NCBI RefSeq assembly: GCF_002741035.1
Contig: NZ_CP016808.1
Coordinates: 4,698,501-4,762,500 of the forward strand
DNA: 64,000 nucleotides
Direction: 5' to 3'
Source: Paenibacillus sp. BIHB 4019
GTDB taxonomy: Bacteria > Bacillota > Bacilli > Paenibacillales > Paenibacillaceae
Shown: piece after piece, positions 51,005 to 59,124 of the stretch
Numbering within the stretch: the first letter of the stretch is position 1
Layout of the letters: each line of letters begins with the position of its first letter
Position numbers and translations under genes: made by a program
The notes under the pieces: generated by a model
What the model was told of the DNA's origin: nothing
Database searches by the model: none
What the model saw: the letters and a program-made list of their open reading frames with translations, nothing else

Positions 51005-51253
51005 TTTTCAATGATAATAAACCCAATCACAAAAGGAGAATTTTTAATAAAAGTGCATATAGTATAGGCGGGTGTACATATGTAATTGAGCTGCATTCGA
51101 ACCCAGATCCAGATCAAATATAATGTCACAAGTAGTCACAAGTATTCCCATTATTACTGGAAATGTCACCGCTTATGAATGTGGGCCTACGTACCGAAAG
51201 TCAGCTGGGTGGTCAGCGTTCCACTGGCTCATTTTCTGTACAAAGCTAGGCTA

Positions 51254-51434
51254 GGCGGACACAGAAGCAGCTATTTCAACAAAATAAAGGGTATGGCACA
51301 AGTGGCGGACTCAGGAGCCGCTAATGTGCTGTAAATGGCCATTTTGCTGCAATAAAGAGGACAATAACGGATTTCCTGTCCGCTTAAGGTCAGAAATCGG
51401 ATTAAAACCCAAAATAGCGGAACCTCAGTCCGCC
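51254..51434. repeat. Degenerate GCGGAC/GTCCGC palindromic repeats
   Basis: Four imperfect units at about 50-bp intervals: GGCGGACACAGAAGCAGCTA (51254), GGCGGACTCAGGAGCCGCTA (51304), ACGGATTTCCTGTCCGCTTA (51367) and AGCGGAACCTCAGTCCGCC (51416). Each contains CGGA and/or TCCG half sites. Part of a 986-base gap without a gene. Confidence 0.55.
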
Positions 51435-51524
51435 AAAAAAGGAGCGTGCGCCCCAAGCCGCGGATTCTCAACAGCTGTGTTTTCAGCCGAGAAAATCTAA
51501 GCTACAGTGTTAAGTCACAATGAT

Positions 51525-51688
51525 GTGATCTAAGCTACAGTGATCTAAGCTATAGTGATCTAAGCTACGGTGATCTAAGCTACAGTGATCTAAGCTATAG
51601 TGATCTAAGCTACGGTGATCTAAGCTACGGTGATCTAAGCTATAGTGATCTAAGCGCAGTGATCAAAGCCACAGTGATCTCAGCAACA
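51525..51688 (+). repeat. 15-bp tandem array (GTGATCTAAGCTACA), about 11 units
   Basis: Eight nearly identical 15-bp units run from 51525 to 51644, then three decayed ones to 51688. The last two bases of the unit vary as CA, TA, CG, CA, TA, CG, CG, TA, so part of the array grew as a 45-bp block. Each unit contains GATC. The array is flanked by unique sequence and has no spacers. Confidence 0.97.
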
Positions 51689-51990
51689 ATCGCAGCAAGT
51701 GGTTCCCCAGCCTTGAATCGACAGGTGAGGTTTGCCCTGAAGAATCGCTAAGCAGGGAGAAGCGAGCCTGCACCGGCTGGCACGCACAACCAAAAATAGC
51801 AGCATGCCTTTGCGGCTTTTTGCGTATCTTTATCGCATGAATCAAGCTATACTATACGTTTCCTTCATAATATATATTTAGCTAAAGAAAAGCGGAATAG
51901 ATTGGAACGCGATGTAGGCTTCTTTGAAATGATCCTGTAAAATGAGCATAAGTAACGGCAGGAGATTAATTGCAAGGAAGTGAGAAGCCG

Positions 51991-52365
51991 ATGATAAAAA
52001 TAAACAGAGCCGGTAAATATGCCATCGATATCCGATTTGATATAGATGGTGCAAGTGAGCTTTTCGAAGCTTTCCTCCTAACGCTTGCAGGGGAGGAAAC
52101 GGTACTTGTTTTAAGCGAAGCCGCGCTAATTAATAGTAAAAAAGTGAAAGAGCTTGGGCTTGCGCAGGTTAATGACGAAGAAAGTCTCCATTACGCCCAA
52201 TCGGGATTAATGCTGAAGCTCGATAGTGACAGCATCGAAAACATTTTGGACAAGCTCAAGGCATGCGTGGGCGGAGAGGATTTTTTCCCGGCTGAATGCT
52301 GCGAAGTGCGCTTTGGCAAAATAAATATTAACTTTTATGCGTTTCTGGAGAGGGCAGTTGATTAA
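51991..52365 (+). CDS. Unknown acidic 124-residue protein
   Basis: From ATG 51991 (MIKINRAGKYAIDIRFDID), with GGAAGTGAG upstream; a TTG at 51970 is also in frame. The sequence is acidic with alternating strands and helices, Cys residues at KACVGGEDFF and AECCEVRF, and no signal peptide. I do not recognise the family. A terminator follows the stop, and the repeat-filled gap lies before it. Confidence 0.65.
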   Translation: MIKINRAGKYAIDIRFDIDGASELFEAFLLTLAGEETVLVLSEAALINSKKVKELGLAQVNDEESLHYAQSGLMLKLDSDSIENILDKLKACVGGEDFFPAECCEVRFGKININFYAFLERAVD

Positions 52366-52368
52366 AAG

Positions 52369-52428
52369 AGCAAGGCTGGCTAGTTCCATGCAGTCATGAA
52401 CTTGCTATATACGCTGCTTGCTTTTTTT
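52369..52428 (+). terminator. Intrinsic terminator
   Basis: Outer AGCAAG/CTTGCT and inner AGTTC/GAACT arms, followed by seven T. Confidence 0.7.
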
Positions 52429-52512
52429 GATATTCTTGAGTGTGGAGTACGCTTCTTTAAATCGGAATATGGGCCGTATGGCTAAAATAAAAAATGAATT
52501 TGTACGAAGGTT

Positions 52513-52539
52513 TGCAACATTTTACGTAACCTGCTCGTC
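52513..52539 (+). promoter_or_regulatory. Possible ECF sigma-type autoregulated promoter
   Basis: TGCAAC at 52513-52518 and CGTC at 52536-52539 are 17 bp apart, close to the TGAAAC-N16-17-CGT pattern of ECF sigma factors. It lies 30 bp upstream of the sigma factor start. Confidence 0.55.
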
Positions 52540-52568
52540 AGAGAGGTTGCAAGAGAGGGGGATCCTTC

Positions 52569-53117
52569 GTGGTGGAGCCTGGCCTTATTAGAGCCGCTCA
52601 GTCGGGAGATCGCGATGCATTGATTACTCTATTGCGAGAGATTGAAACACATGTTTATCGGACAGCCTACTATATAGTAAACAACGAGCAGGATGCAATG
52701 GATGCGGCACAGGAGGCACTCATTCGCATTTATACCAAAATCGGCTCCTACGAAGAAAAAGCCCAATTTAAAACATGGATTCAACGCATTGTAACGAATA
52801 TCTGCATTGACAAGTTTAGAAGAAACAAACCGACAGTATCCATTGATGAGCATGATATGGTGTTTCACGAGAAGCAAAATGTAGAGGATGAGGTTTTGTC
52901 CGCTTACGCAGCTCAAGACATCCGTAACGCTATTGATAAGCTACCCGATCATCACCGTGCTGTTGTCGTGCTTCGATACTTGCAGGATTTTTCCTACAAT
53001 GAAATAGCTGAGTCTCTGGATTTGCCCCTAAACACAGTTAAATCCTATTTATTCAGAGCCAGACAGCAGCTTCAAACGTTACTACATGATTATCAGAAAG
53101 GTGGTGTCCGGGGATGA
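52569..53117 (+). CDS. ECF-family RNA polymerase sigma factor (SigW-like)
   Basis: A 182-residue sigma-70 family protein with only regions 2 and 4. Region 2 is seen as AYYIVNNEQDAMDAAQEALIRIY and FKTWIQRIVTNICIDKFRR; region 4 as IDKLPDHHRAVVVLRYLQDFSYNEIAESLDLPLNTVKSYLFRARQ. Sigma factors of this group respond to envelope stress. The start is GTG 52569 (or the next GTG), with GAGGGGG 7 nt upstream. The anti-sigma gene overlaps by 4 bp (ATGA), the usual coupling for such pairs. Confidence 0.94.
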   Translation: MVEPGLIRAAQSGDRDALITLLREIETHVYRTAYYIVNNEQDAMDAAQEALIRIYTKIGSYEEKAQFKTWIQRIVTNICIDKFRRNKPTVSIDEHDMVFHEKQNVEDEVLSAYAAQDIRNAIDKLPDHHRAVVVLRYLQDFSYNEIAESLDLPLNTVKSYLFRARQQLQTLLHDYQKGGVRG

Positions 53118-54163
53118 ACTGTCAAGAGGTGATGGAATATATGCAAAGGGAGCTTGACGGCGACCTTGATGAATACGAGAAAGCAACCATGACAAAACAT
53201 TTCAAGCAATGTCCGGACTGCGCAGCAATGTTTGAGCGGCTGAAAAATTTGTCTGCGGAATTGGAAAATCTGCCTCATGTAACGCCAAGCTACAGCCTTG
53301 TAGATGCTATTATGCCTCAATTGGAGCAGCTATCATTCGAAGCGGCTGGCTCAGTTGTGGCGCAGCAAGAGCAAGAGACAGCAATGCCTAAGCGAAGGAA
53401 AACGCCCGATCGCGGCGCTTCATCAAAGCTTCGGCAGCTCACAGGCGTCGTTGCGGCGTGCCTCGTAGCTGGCACATTTATCGTTTCCTATAACGCAGGC
53501 TGGTTTAATGGGTCGCAATCAAATCATGACATGAGCCGGACGGAAGCAAGCGCTACTGCTGCTGACAGCCCGTTGGCCAATTACGACACGTCGGCGGTCA
53601 GGCAATTTGTGGCTGCTGAGCCACAGGCTTCGGGCGAAGTGAATACGGAATCGCTTGATACGAGCATGAGCCTTAAGACGAATGTAACTGATCAAAGTGG
53701 CGATGGATCAAATCAAGATGGCGGAAGCGCAAACAGCAATAACATTGGCGAATCTGGAACCTCTGATTTTGGTTCGGCTTCGGGCCTTACTGCTCCGGAT
53801 TCCAAAGATGCAAAGTCTGACGCGGGTACAGACACTAACATTTCGCAAGCTCCTGCAGAGGAGGATGGCAAACGATTGGAAAGCCTTTCAGGCGAATCAG
53901 AGAAAGCTCCTCTTGCACCAGTCGCACTGGTTTCTGCAGACGGCGTTTATTCGGCAGAGGTCGTTGGCTATGCCATTAAGATTTATGAGGCAAGCGACCA
54001 TAAGCTGCTGCTGGAAACGGCGCGTAAAAACGGCCAGATCGCCAATTTGAGCTGGTCGGAGGGTAATAAAATTTTAAATTATGAAATTCATCTGGAGTCG
54101 GGCGGCATTGAAAAATATGCGGTTGACCTGAATACGCTCAAAGATAACAAAGCAGCGCATTAA
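53114..54163 (+). CDS. Anti-sigma factor with zinc-finger (ZAS) domain
   Basis: A 349-residue membrane protein. The N-terminal ZAS motif is His29-x3-Cys33-x2-Cys36 (KHFKQCPDC), which clamps the sigma factor. One membrane helix spans about residues 109-127. The outside part is a long Ser/Asn/Gly/Asp-rich region followed by a compact C-terminal beta domain (VSADGVYSAEVVGYAIKIYE...). Proteolysis of such proteins frees the sigma factor; the rhomboid and YugP proteases of this window need not be involved. It overlaps the sigma gene by 4 bp. Confidence 0.9.
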   Translation: MNCQEVMEYMQRELDGDLDEYEKATMTKHFKQCPDCAAMFERLKNLSAELENLPHVTPSYSLVDAIMPQLEQLSFEAAGSVVAQQEQETAMPKRRKTPDRGASSKLRQLTGVVAACLVAGTFIVSYNAGWFNGSQSNHDMSRTEASATAADSPLANYDTSAVRQFVAAEPQASGEVNTESLDTSMSLKTNVTDQSGDGSNQDGGSANSNNIGESGTSDFGSASGLTAPDSKDAKSDAGTDTNISQAPAEEDGKRLESLSGESEKAPLAPVALVSADGVYSAEVVGYAIKIYEASDHKLLLETARKNGQIANLSWSEGNKILNYEIHLESGGIEKYAVDLNTLKDNKAAH

Positions 54164-54266
54164 TTTTAGTTGAATGACTACAGGTGTATGCACACTTTCC
54201 GCTCTAACTGCGTATGGTAAAGAGTGGAGAGAAGATGCGACGTGAAAGCCTTGATCGTCGTATGAC

Positions 54267-54312
54267 CATCAGCAGAAGGAGAAGCCATGGATCTTTCTGC
54301 TGATGTTTATAT
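54267..54312 (+). terminator. Probable terminator of the sigma/anti-sigma operon
   Basis: CATCAGCAGAA and TTCTGCTGATG form an 11-bp stem with a 17-nt loop, followed by TTTATAT. Confidence 0.65.
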
Positions 54313-54324
54313 AGATGTTCAGGG

Positions 54325-54361
54325 ACAAAGGGATGAAGCCGAAACGGGCTCATCCCTTTGT
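54325..54361 (+). terminator. Second hairpin before holA
   Basis: ACAAAGGGATGAAGCC pairs with GGCTCATCCCTTTGT around a short loop. The T-tract is poor; it could be a backup terminator or a leader structure for holA. Confidence 0.5.
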
Positions 54362-54396
54362 TGCCGTTCACAGGAGAAGGTAGGGAGGAATAGCCT

Positions 54397-55434
54397 TTGG
54401 ATGGGAAAGAAGCTTTGAAGGAAATCAAGGGCAAGCGATTTCGCCCTGTGTACGTCGTATTTGGCAAGGACCGTTACCGGATTCAGCAGTTTGCCGATAT
54501 GCTTGCGGACGCGATGTTTACTGCTGACGAGCGTGAACTGGGCATCGTCAAATTCGATACAGCGGAAAGTGTGCTGGATGAGGCTGTGCTTGAAGCGGAG
54601 ACGCTGCCCTTCTTTGTTGAGCGCAAGCTGGTCATCGTCAGAGACGCCGTCGTCTTTGCAGCTGGCGGAAAAGAAGGAGGCAAGCTGGACCATCGCACCG
54701 ACCGCTTGCAGCAATATATAGAAAATCCTTCTGAAACAACGGTCATTTTATTTCTGATAAATGCGGAGAAGCTGGATGAACGGCGCAAGCTCGTTAAGCA
54801 GCTGAAGGATCGCAATGCGCTCATTGCTTTTCAAGAGCTGGATGCATCCGAATTGAAGGGCTGGGCGATCCGCCGAGCTGCGGAACAGAAACGCACACTG
54901 GATACGGAGGCGGCTGAGCTGCTTCTGTCACGGGTCGGAGCTCATATGCAGCAGCTGGCACTGGAAGTGGACAAGCTCTGTCTGCACGCCGGTGTTGGCG
55001 GTCAGATTGGACGCAAGGAAGTGGAGCTGCTCACGGAGTCGACTGTGGAAGAGGATGTATTCGCATTGGTTGATGCGATTGCGGAATTGCAGGTGGACAG
55101 GTCGCTTCGCTTGTACCGACAATTGCTCATCAGGCGTGAGGAGCCGATAAAAATCGCGGCATTGATTGCACGGCAGCTGCGTATTATGCTGCAAATTAAG
55201 GAGCTGGAGCAGCATCGGTATTCGCCCCAGCAAATGGCTGGGCAGCTTGGGCTCCATCCTTATGCGGTTAAGCTGGCTGCGGAGAAGTGCCGAAAGTTTT
55301 CAACGTCGCGGCTAGGGGCGCTGCTGTCCTCTATTGCTGATCTTGATTACAAGATGAAGACAGGGCAAATGGATAAAAACTTTGGCCTTGAGCTTTATTT
55401 ATTATCGCTTGGTGCCCCGAAGCGGATGGCGTAA
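54397..55434 (+). CDS. holA: DNA polymerase III delta subunit
   Basis: A 345-residue clamp-loader subunit that opens the beta clamp. Typical segments are RPVYVVFGKDRYRIQQFAD near the N-terminus, LPFFVERKLVIVRDA, LDASELKGWAIRRAAEQ and the C-terminal KIAALIARQLRIMLQIKEL with DYKMKTGQMDKNFGLELYLL. Its place between comEC and rpsT is conserved in Bacillales (yqeN). The start is TTG 54397 with GGAGG 8 nt upstream. Confidence 0.95.
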   Translation: MDGKEALKEIKGKRFRPVYVVFGKDRYRIQQFADMLADAMFTADERELGIVKFDTAESVLDEAVLEAETLPFFVERKLVIVRDAVVFAAGGKEGGKLDHRTDRLQQYIENPSETTVILFLINAEKLDERRKLVKQLKDRNALIAFQELDASELKGWAIRRAAEQKRTLDTEAAELLLSRVGAHMQQLALEVDKLCLHAGVGGQIGRKEVELLTESTVEEDVFALVDAIAELQVDRSLRLYRQLLIRREEPIKIAALIARQLRIMLQIKELEQHRYSPQQMAGQLGLHPYAVKLAAEKCRKFSTSRLGALLSSIADLDYKMKTGQMDKNFGLELYLLSLGAPKRMA

Positions 55435-55461
55435 AGGCCATCCGCCACATCATATGCACAC

Positions 55462-55497
55462 AAAAAAGCTGTCGACCGGATAACCGGAAGACAGCTT
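55462..55497 (-). terminator. Intrinsic terminator of rpsT
   Basis: AAGCTGTC and GACAGCTT arms with an inner CCGG/CCGG pair; on the minus strand the stem is followed by TTTTTTG. Confidence 0.88.
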
Positions 55498-55518
55498 CTT
55501 TGTATGTTCAAGGACGGT

Positions 55519-55791
55519 TTAAGCTTGCGCCGAAAGAGCGTTAAGCTTTTTAGCAAGACGAGATTTTTTGCGGGCAGCCGCATTTTTATGAATCAGGCCT
55601 TTAGTAACCGCCTTGTCCAATTTTTTCGTCGCAGCGATTAGAGCTGTTTTAGCAACAGCTACATCAGTGCCGGCGATTGCTTGGTCAGCAGATTTAACAG
55701 CCGTACGAAGCGCGGATTTTTGGGAAGCGTTCAAAGCGCGGCGTTTTTCGCTCGTTTTGACGCGTTTAATTGCGGATTTAATGTTTGGCAT
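55519..55791 (-). CDS. rpsT: 30S ribosomal protein S20
   Basis: A 90-residue, strongly basic helical protein with the S20 start [21 protein letters not shown] and the conserved [21 protein letters not shown] end. It binds 16S rRNA early in small-subunit assembly. AGGAGGTGA lies before the ATG. It is transcribed opposite to holA and gpr, as in Bacillus, with its own promoter and terminator. Confidence 0.98.
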   Translation of the reverse strand: MPNIKSAIKRVKTSEKRRALNASQKSALRTAVKSADQAIAGTDVAVAKTALIAATKKLDKAVTKGLIHKNAAARKKSRLAKKLNALSAQA

Positions 55792-55830
55792 CGAGTTTCA
55801 CCTCCTACGAAATATGCACAGGCAATCTTT

Positions 55831-55859
55831 AGCATACGCTATAATTCTGGATAACACAA
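55831..55859 (-). promoter_or_regulatory. Probable sigma-A promoter of rpsT
   Basis: On the minus strand TTGTGT (55854-55859) and TATGCT (55831-55836) are separated by 17 bp. Confidence 0.55.
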
Positions 55860-55973
55860 CTTAAAATATATTATCACGCGTATACCCAAAAAGCAATAGC
55901 ACGCATGAAAACCAAATGCTTGCGAACACTAATGGCAGAAAGCATTTATTTTTTCAAGGAAGAAGGTTATGCG

Positions 55974-56975
55974 GTGGGACAACTTGATTTGCAAGCTTAC
56001 AACGTTCGAACAGATTTGGCGCTGGAAGCAAAAGAAATGGCCGAGCAGTCGGGCGGCGTCATTCCAGGCATCCACTCCGAGCGTCAAGACGAGGATGGCA
56101 TCGTCATTACAAGCCTTCATGTCCAAACGGAGCAAGGAGCTGCGGCGATTGGCAAAATGCAGGGCCATTACGTCACGCTGGAGGTTCCGGGACTGCGTAC
56201 GCAAGATACGGAGCTTCAGAACCGGGTGGCGACGATGTTCGCCAAGCATTTTGAGACCTTTCTTGAACGCATCGGTGTTGGCAAGACGGCACGTGTACTC
56301 ATTGTCGGGCTTGGCAACTGGAATGTAACACCGGATGCGCTGGGGCCGATAGTTGTAGAGAACGTAATGGTGACCCGCCATTTTTTTGAGCTGATGCCGG
56401 ATCAGGTTGCCCCTGGCTATCGCGCGGTCAGCGCTATTGCCCCTGGCGTGCTAGGCATTACTGGGATTGAGTCCAGCGACATTATTCAAGGCATTGCCGA
56501 GCGGACGAAGCCCGATGTCATTATCGCCATCGATGCTCTTGCTTCCAAAGCGGTAGAACGGGTGAATACGACGATTCAAATTGCCGATACCGGCATTCAT
56601 CCCGGCTCTGGCATCGGCAATAAGCGCAAAGGGCTGACGAAGGAAATTTTGGGAATCCCAGTCATTGCTATTGGAGTCCCGACCGTCGTGTACGCATCCA
56701 CAATTGTAAATAATACGCTGGAGCTGATGCGCCAGCACATTGAAACGAACAAGGGAGATAGCAATCAGGTGTTTGGCATTATGAACCAGTTGGAGGAACA
56801 AGAGCGGCTGCAGCTTGTCAAAGAGGTGCTTCACCCGCTCGGCCATGATTTGCTCGTTACGCCAAAGGAGATTGACCAATTCATCGAGGACATCGCCAAT
56901 ATTATTGCAAGCGGGCTCAATGCTTCGCTGCATGATGCGGTTGATACTGATAATGTAGCCGCCTATACCCATTAA
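55974..56975 (+). CDS. gpr: Germination protease GPR
   Basis: A 333-residue aspartic-type endopeptidase that degrades small acid-soluble proteins when spores germinate. Start GTG 55974 ([19 protein letters not shown]) is chosen because AAGAAGG is 7 nt upstream and it matches the family N-terminus; the frame extends 23 codons further. Conserved parts are [14 protein letters not shown], the autoprocessing region near [29 protein letters not shown] and [38 protein letters not shown]. In Bacillus it is made in the forespore under sigma-G. A terminator follows. Confidence 0.95.
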   Translation: MGQLDLQAYNVRTDLALEAKEMAEQSGGVIPGIHSERQDEDGIVITSLHVQTEQGAAAIGKMQGHYVTLEVPGLRTQDTELQNRVATMFAKHFETFLERIGVGKTARVLIVGLGNWNVTPDALGPIVVENVMVTRHFFELMPDQVAPGYRAVSAIAPGVLGITGIESSDIIQGIAERTKPDVIIAIDALASKAVERVNTTIQIADTGIHPGSGIGNKRKGLTKEILGIPVIAIGVPTVVYASTIVNNTLELMRQHIETNKGDSNQVFGIMNQLEEQERLQLVKEVLHPLGHDLLVTPKEIDQFIEDIANIIASGLNASLHDAVDTDNVAAYTH

Positions 56976-56979
56976 CAGC

Positions 56980-57033
56980 AAGCCGCCATACGATGCCTTT
57001 CAACACAGAAGGCATTATATGGCGGTTTTTTAT
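56980..57033 (+). terminator. Intrinsic terminator of gpr
   Basis: AGCCGCCATACGATGCCTT pairs with AAGGCATTATATGGCGGTT (two mismatches), loop 9 nt, then TTTTTT. Confidence 0.9.
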
Positions 57034-57040
57034 AACATAA

Positions 57041-57132
57041 ACAAATATCAGCTTGGCTCCTTCTAATCGGCTTATCTTTATCCTCGAAACCGTAGCTTTG
57101 CTGCCAGAGGACGGCGACAGCCGTTTACGCTT
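57041..57132 (+). repeat. Dispersed two-module repeat, copy B
   Basis: Module 1 (57041-57081) runs from AAATATCAGC to GGCTTATCTTT; module 2 (57082-57132) contains CTCGAAACCGTAGCTTTGCT, GAGGACGGCGACAGCCG and TTTACGCTTG. It aligns along its length with copy A at 29.5 kb. It occupies the gap between gpr and spoIIP. Confidence 0.8.
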
Positions 57133-57302
57133 GTGCAGCTCCTTCATAGACTTAGACTTTCTATAAATCATGTCCCTCCCTCTAAATCTAGCAGCCCATT
57201 ATATTAAAAATGAGGGTGCGGTCGGTTCTACTAACGCCTGCTTGTTCATAGATTAATAGCAGCAGGACAGCTCTAGCACAGAACCGGGAGGTAAGCGAAA
57301 CG

Positions 57303-58529
57303 ATGAAACGTAAAATCATGCTGCTCGATTTGGCGTATGGAAGCCGGAAAATTCGGCAATTGCTGGTCACAGGAAGAACATTCGCTGTTCTTTCTTTATG
57401 TTCAATGATTTTTTTCGTCATTATAGGCATTGCGGCAGTTGCCCATCGCCAAGCGTCGGCTGCGCCGGTGTCTTCGATGAAAGGTTTTGCAGCGGCTGTA
57501 TCGAGCGGTTTGTTCGGGGATATGCTGGAAATGGAGCTGCCAGCCTTTGAGGGCAGCAATCAGGCGGACGAGCTGTCTGTGCCGCAGGTGAGCGCGTTTC
57601 TAGTCAGACTGATGACGGACATTAATCCTACACAGCCGAAAAGCCTGCTTGCAGCGGGCATTCCCGGCATGAGTGCCGGAGATTCCTTTCTCATTCGCAA
57701 AGGCAGCGGAACAGATACCGCGGTCGGGCCTGAGGATAATGAGCCGATTGCTTCGCATACCGAAGAAGGGGCAGCAGGCGAACAGCCGACTGTAGAGCCG
57801 CAGCCATCGCTTCCGCCAAGCACGGTAGACTCTGGGGAGAAGCCGGGGCAAAGCGGCAGCGGCAATACGAAGCCATCAACTGGAGAAGCCAAGGTCGCAT
57901 TCATCTATCATTCTCATAATCGGGAATCGTGGTTTCCAGAATTGAAGGATGGCGCCAAGGACCCGAATTCCAGCACAACGAATATTACGCTTGTCGGCAA
58001 GCGGCTTGCGGAGCAGCTGGAGCAGCGCGGGGTTGGCGCCATGCATTCAGAAACCGATTATCCGACCGCCATGAAAAATTACAAATGGGAGCTGTCCTAT
58101 AAATATTCCATGAAGACGGTTAAAGAGGCGCTGGCAAGCAGCAAAGATTTAAAGTTTTTATTCGATCTGCATCGCGATTCGCAGAAGCGCAAATATACGA
58201 CGACCGAGATTAAGGGCAAAAGCTACGCGCAGGTTTATTTTATCATCGGCCATAAAAATCCGAACTGGAAGGAAAACGAAGCGTTTGCAACTAAAATTCA
58301 TGAAGCGCTGGAGAAGCAGTATCCCGGCATTTCAAGAGGAATATGGGGCAAAACAGCCGCCACAGGCAACGGGGAATACAATCAATCGCTCGCCGCAGAC
58401 AGCGTGCTGATCGAAGTTGGCGGTGTAGACAATACGCTGGTAGAGTCGTATCGCACCGCGGATGTGCTGGCTAAAGTGATTGCGGATATTTACTGGCAGG
58501 ATGAGAAGGTTACAGCTCCACAAAGCTGA
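57303..58529 (+). CDS. spoIIP: Stage II sporulation protein P
   Basis: A 408-residue membrane-anchored peptidoglycan hydrolase that works with SpoIID and SpoIIM in engulfment. The membrane helix is at about residues 27-48; a Pro/Glu/Ser linker spans about 135-195. The enzyme domain begins at VAFIYHSHNRESWFPEL, with further conserved parts NITLVGKRLAEQLE, FLFDLHRDSQKR and DSVLIEVGGVDNTLVE; the His and Glu residues there are the metal ligands. Position between gpr and lepA is that of Bacillus. In Bacillus it is transcribed in both cell types after septation. Confidence 0.95.
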   Translation: MKRKIMLLDLAYGSRKIRQLLVTGRTFAVLSLCSMIFFVIIGIAAVAHRQASAAPVSSMKGFAAAVSSGLFGDMLEMELPAFEGSNQADELSVPQVSAFLVRLMTDINPTQPKSLLAAGIPGMSAGDSFLIRKGSGTDTAVGPEDNEPIASHTEEGAAGEQPTVEPQPSLPPSTVDSGEKPGQSGSGNTKPSTGEAKVAFIYHSHNRESWFPELKDGAKDPNSSTTNITLVGKRLAEQLEQRGVGAMHSETDYPTAMKNYKWELSYKYSMKTVKEALASSKDLKFLFDLHRDSQKRKYTTTEIKGKSYAQVYFIIGHKNPNWKENEAFATKIHEALEKQYPGISRGIWGKTAATGNGEYNQSLAADSVLIEVGGVDNTLVESYRTADVLAKVIADIYWQDEKVTAPQS

Positions 58530-58564
58530 ATAGCGAATCGAGAGCGGAAAGGACGGGGTGCAGG

Positions 58565-59020
58565 ATGAGAAAGCGGCGTGATGCGTTTAAATGGGCGATC
58601 ATTGGCGGGGTGCTCGTTTTTGTTATATTGTATGGCATTGAAATGTCCTCCTCAGGCATTGAACGGATTTATGGGCCGATTGAGGAGACGGGGGCTTCCT
58701 CTGTCATTCCGGTAGATGCGATCATTAGGCAAGGCGCAGAAGAAGGCGGCAGCGGAACCATTGTGCCAGAAACGCAGTCGATCGCCGGCATGTCGGATGC
58801 CGCTTCGCGCAAAATATCCGAGCTTGAGAAGGAGCTGGCCGAGGTGCGGAAGCTCGCAGAGCAAAACGCGCTGTATGGCGACAGGCTGCCGGGCATGCCT
58901 TATGAAAATCAAGAGCCTTCGGTCAATAAGCTGGCTGATGGCACAGCGGGCTTGCTGCAATCTTTTTCGACCGGAAGCATGGAGTTTATTGTGGATTTGT
59001 TTGAAAAGGTGACGAATTAA
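58565..59020 (+). CDS. Membrane-anchored protein in the yqxA position
   Basis: A 151-residue protein: a basic start, one membrane helix (about residues 11-27), a polar region and a coiled-coil helix (SRKISELEKELAEVRKLAEQNALYG, about 80-104). It lies 36 bp after spoIIP and before lepA, where Bacillus has yqxA (DUF3679), and is probably co-transcribed with spoIIP. Sequence similarity to YqxA is weak by eye, so it is named by position only. GGGTGCAGG lies before the ATG. Confidence 0.75.
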   Translation: MRKRRDAFKWAIIGGVLVFVILYGIEMSSSGIERIYGPIEETGASSVIPVDAIIRQGAEEGGSGTIVPETQSIAGMSDAASRKISELEKELAEVRKLAEQNALYGDRLPGMPYENQEPSVNKLADGTAGLLQSFSTGSMEFIVDLFEKVTN

Positions 59021-59124
59021 CGAAGGCGCGCTTTCGGAATTTCGGCAACCGCATTGCTGGCGCTCTCCATTGCTGATATAATGGAAAGAATGATTAGCAA
59101 TAATGGATGGTGTGGGGGTTAGGC

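Noticed and set aside
51525-51688. Possible CRISPR array
   Set aside because: Units are contiguous 15-mers without spacers and no cas genes are present.
51524-51750. Possible repeat protein (Asp-Leu-Ser-Tyr-Ser units) encoded by the tandem array
   Set aside because: The frame is closed by TGA right before the first unit and has no start codon or ribosome binding site.
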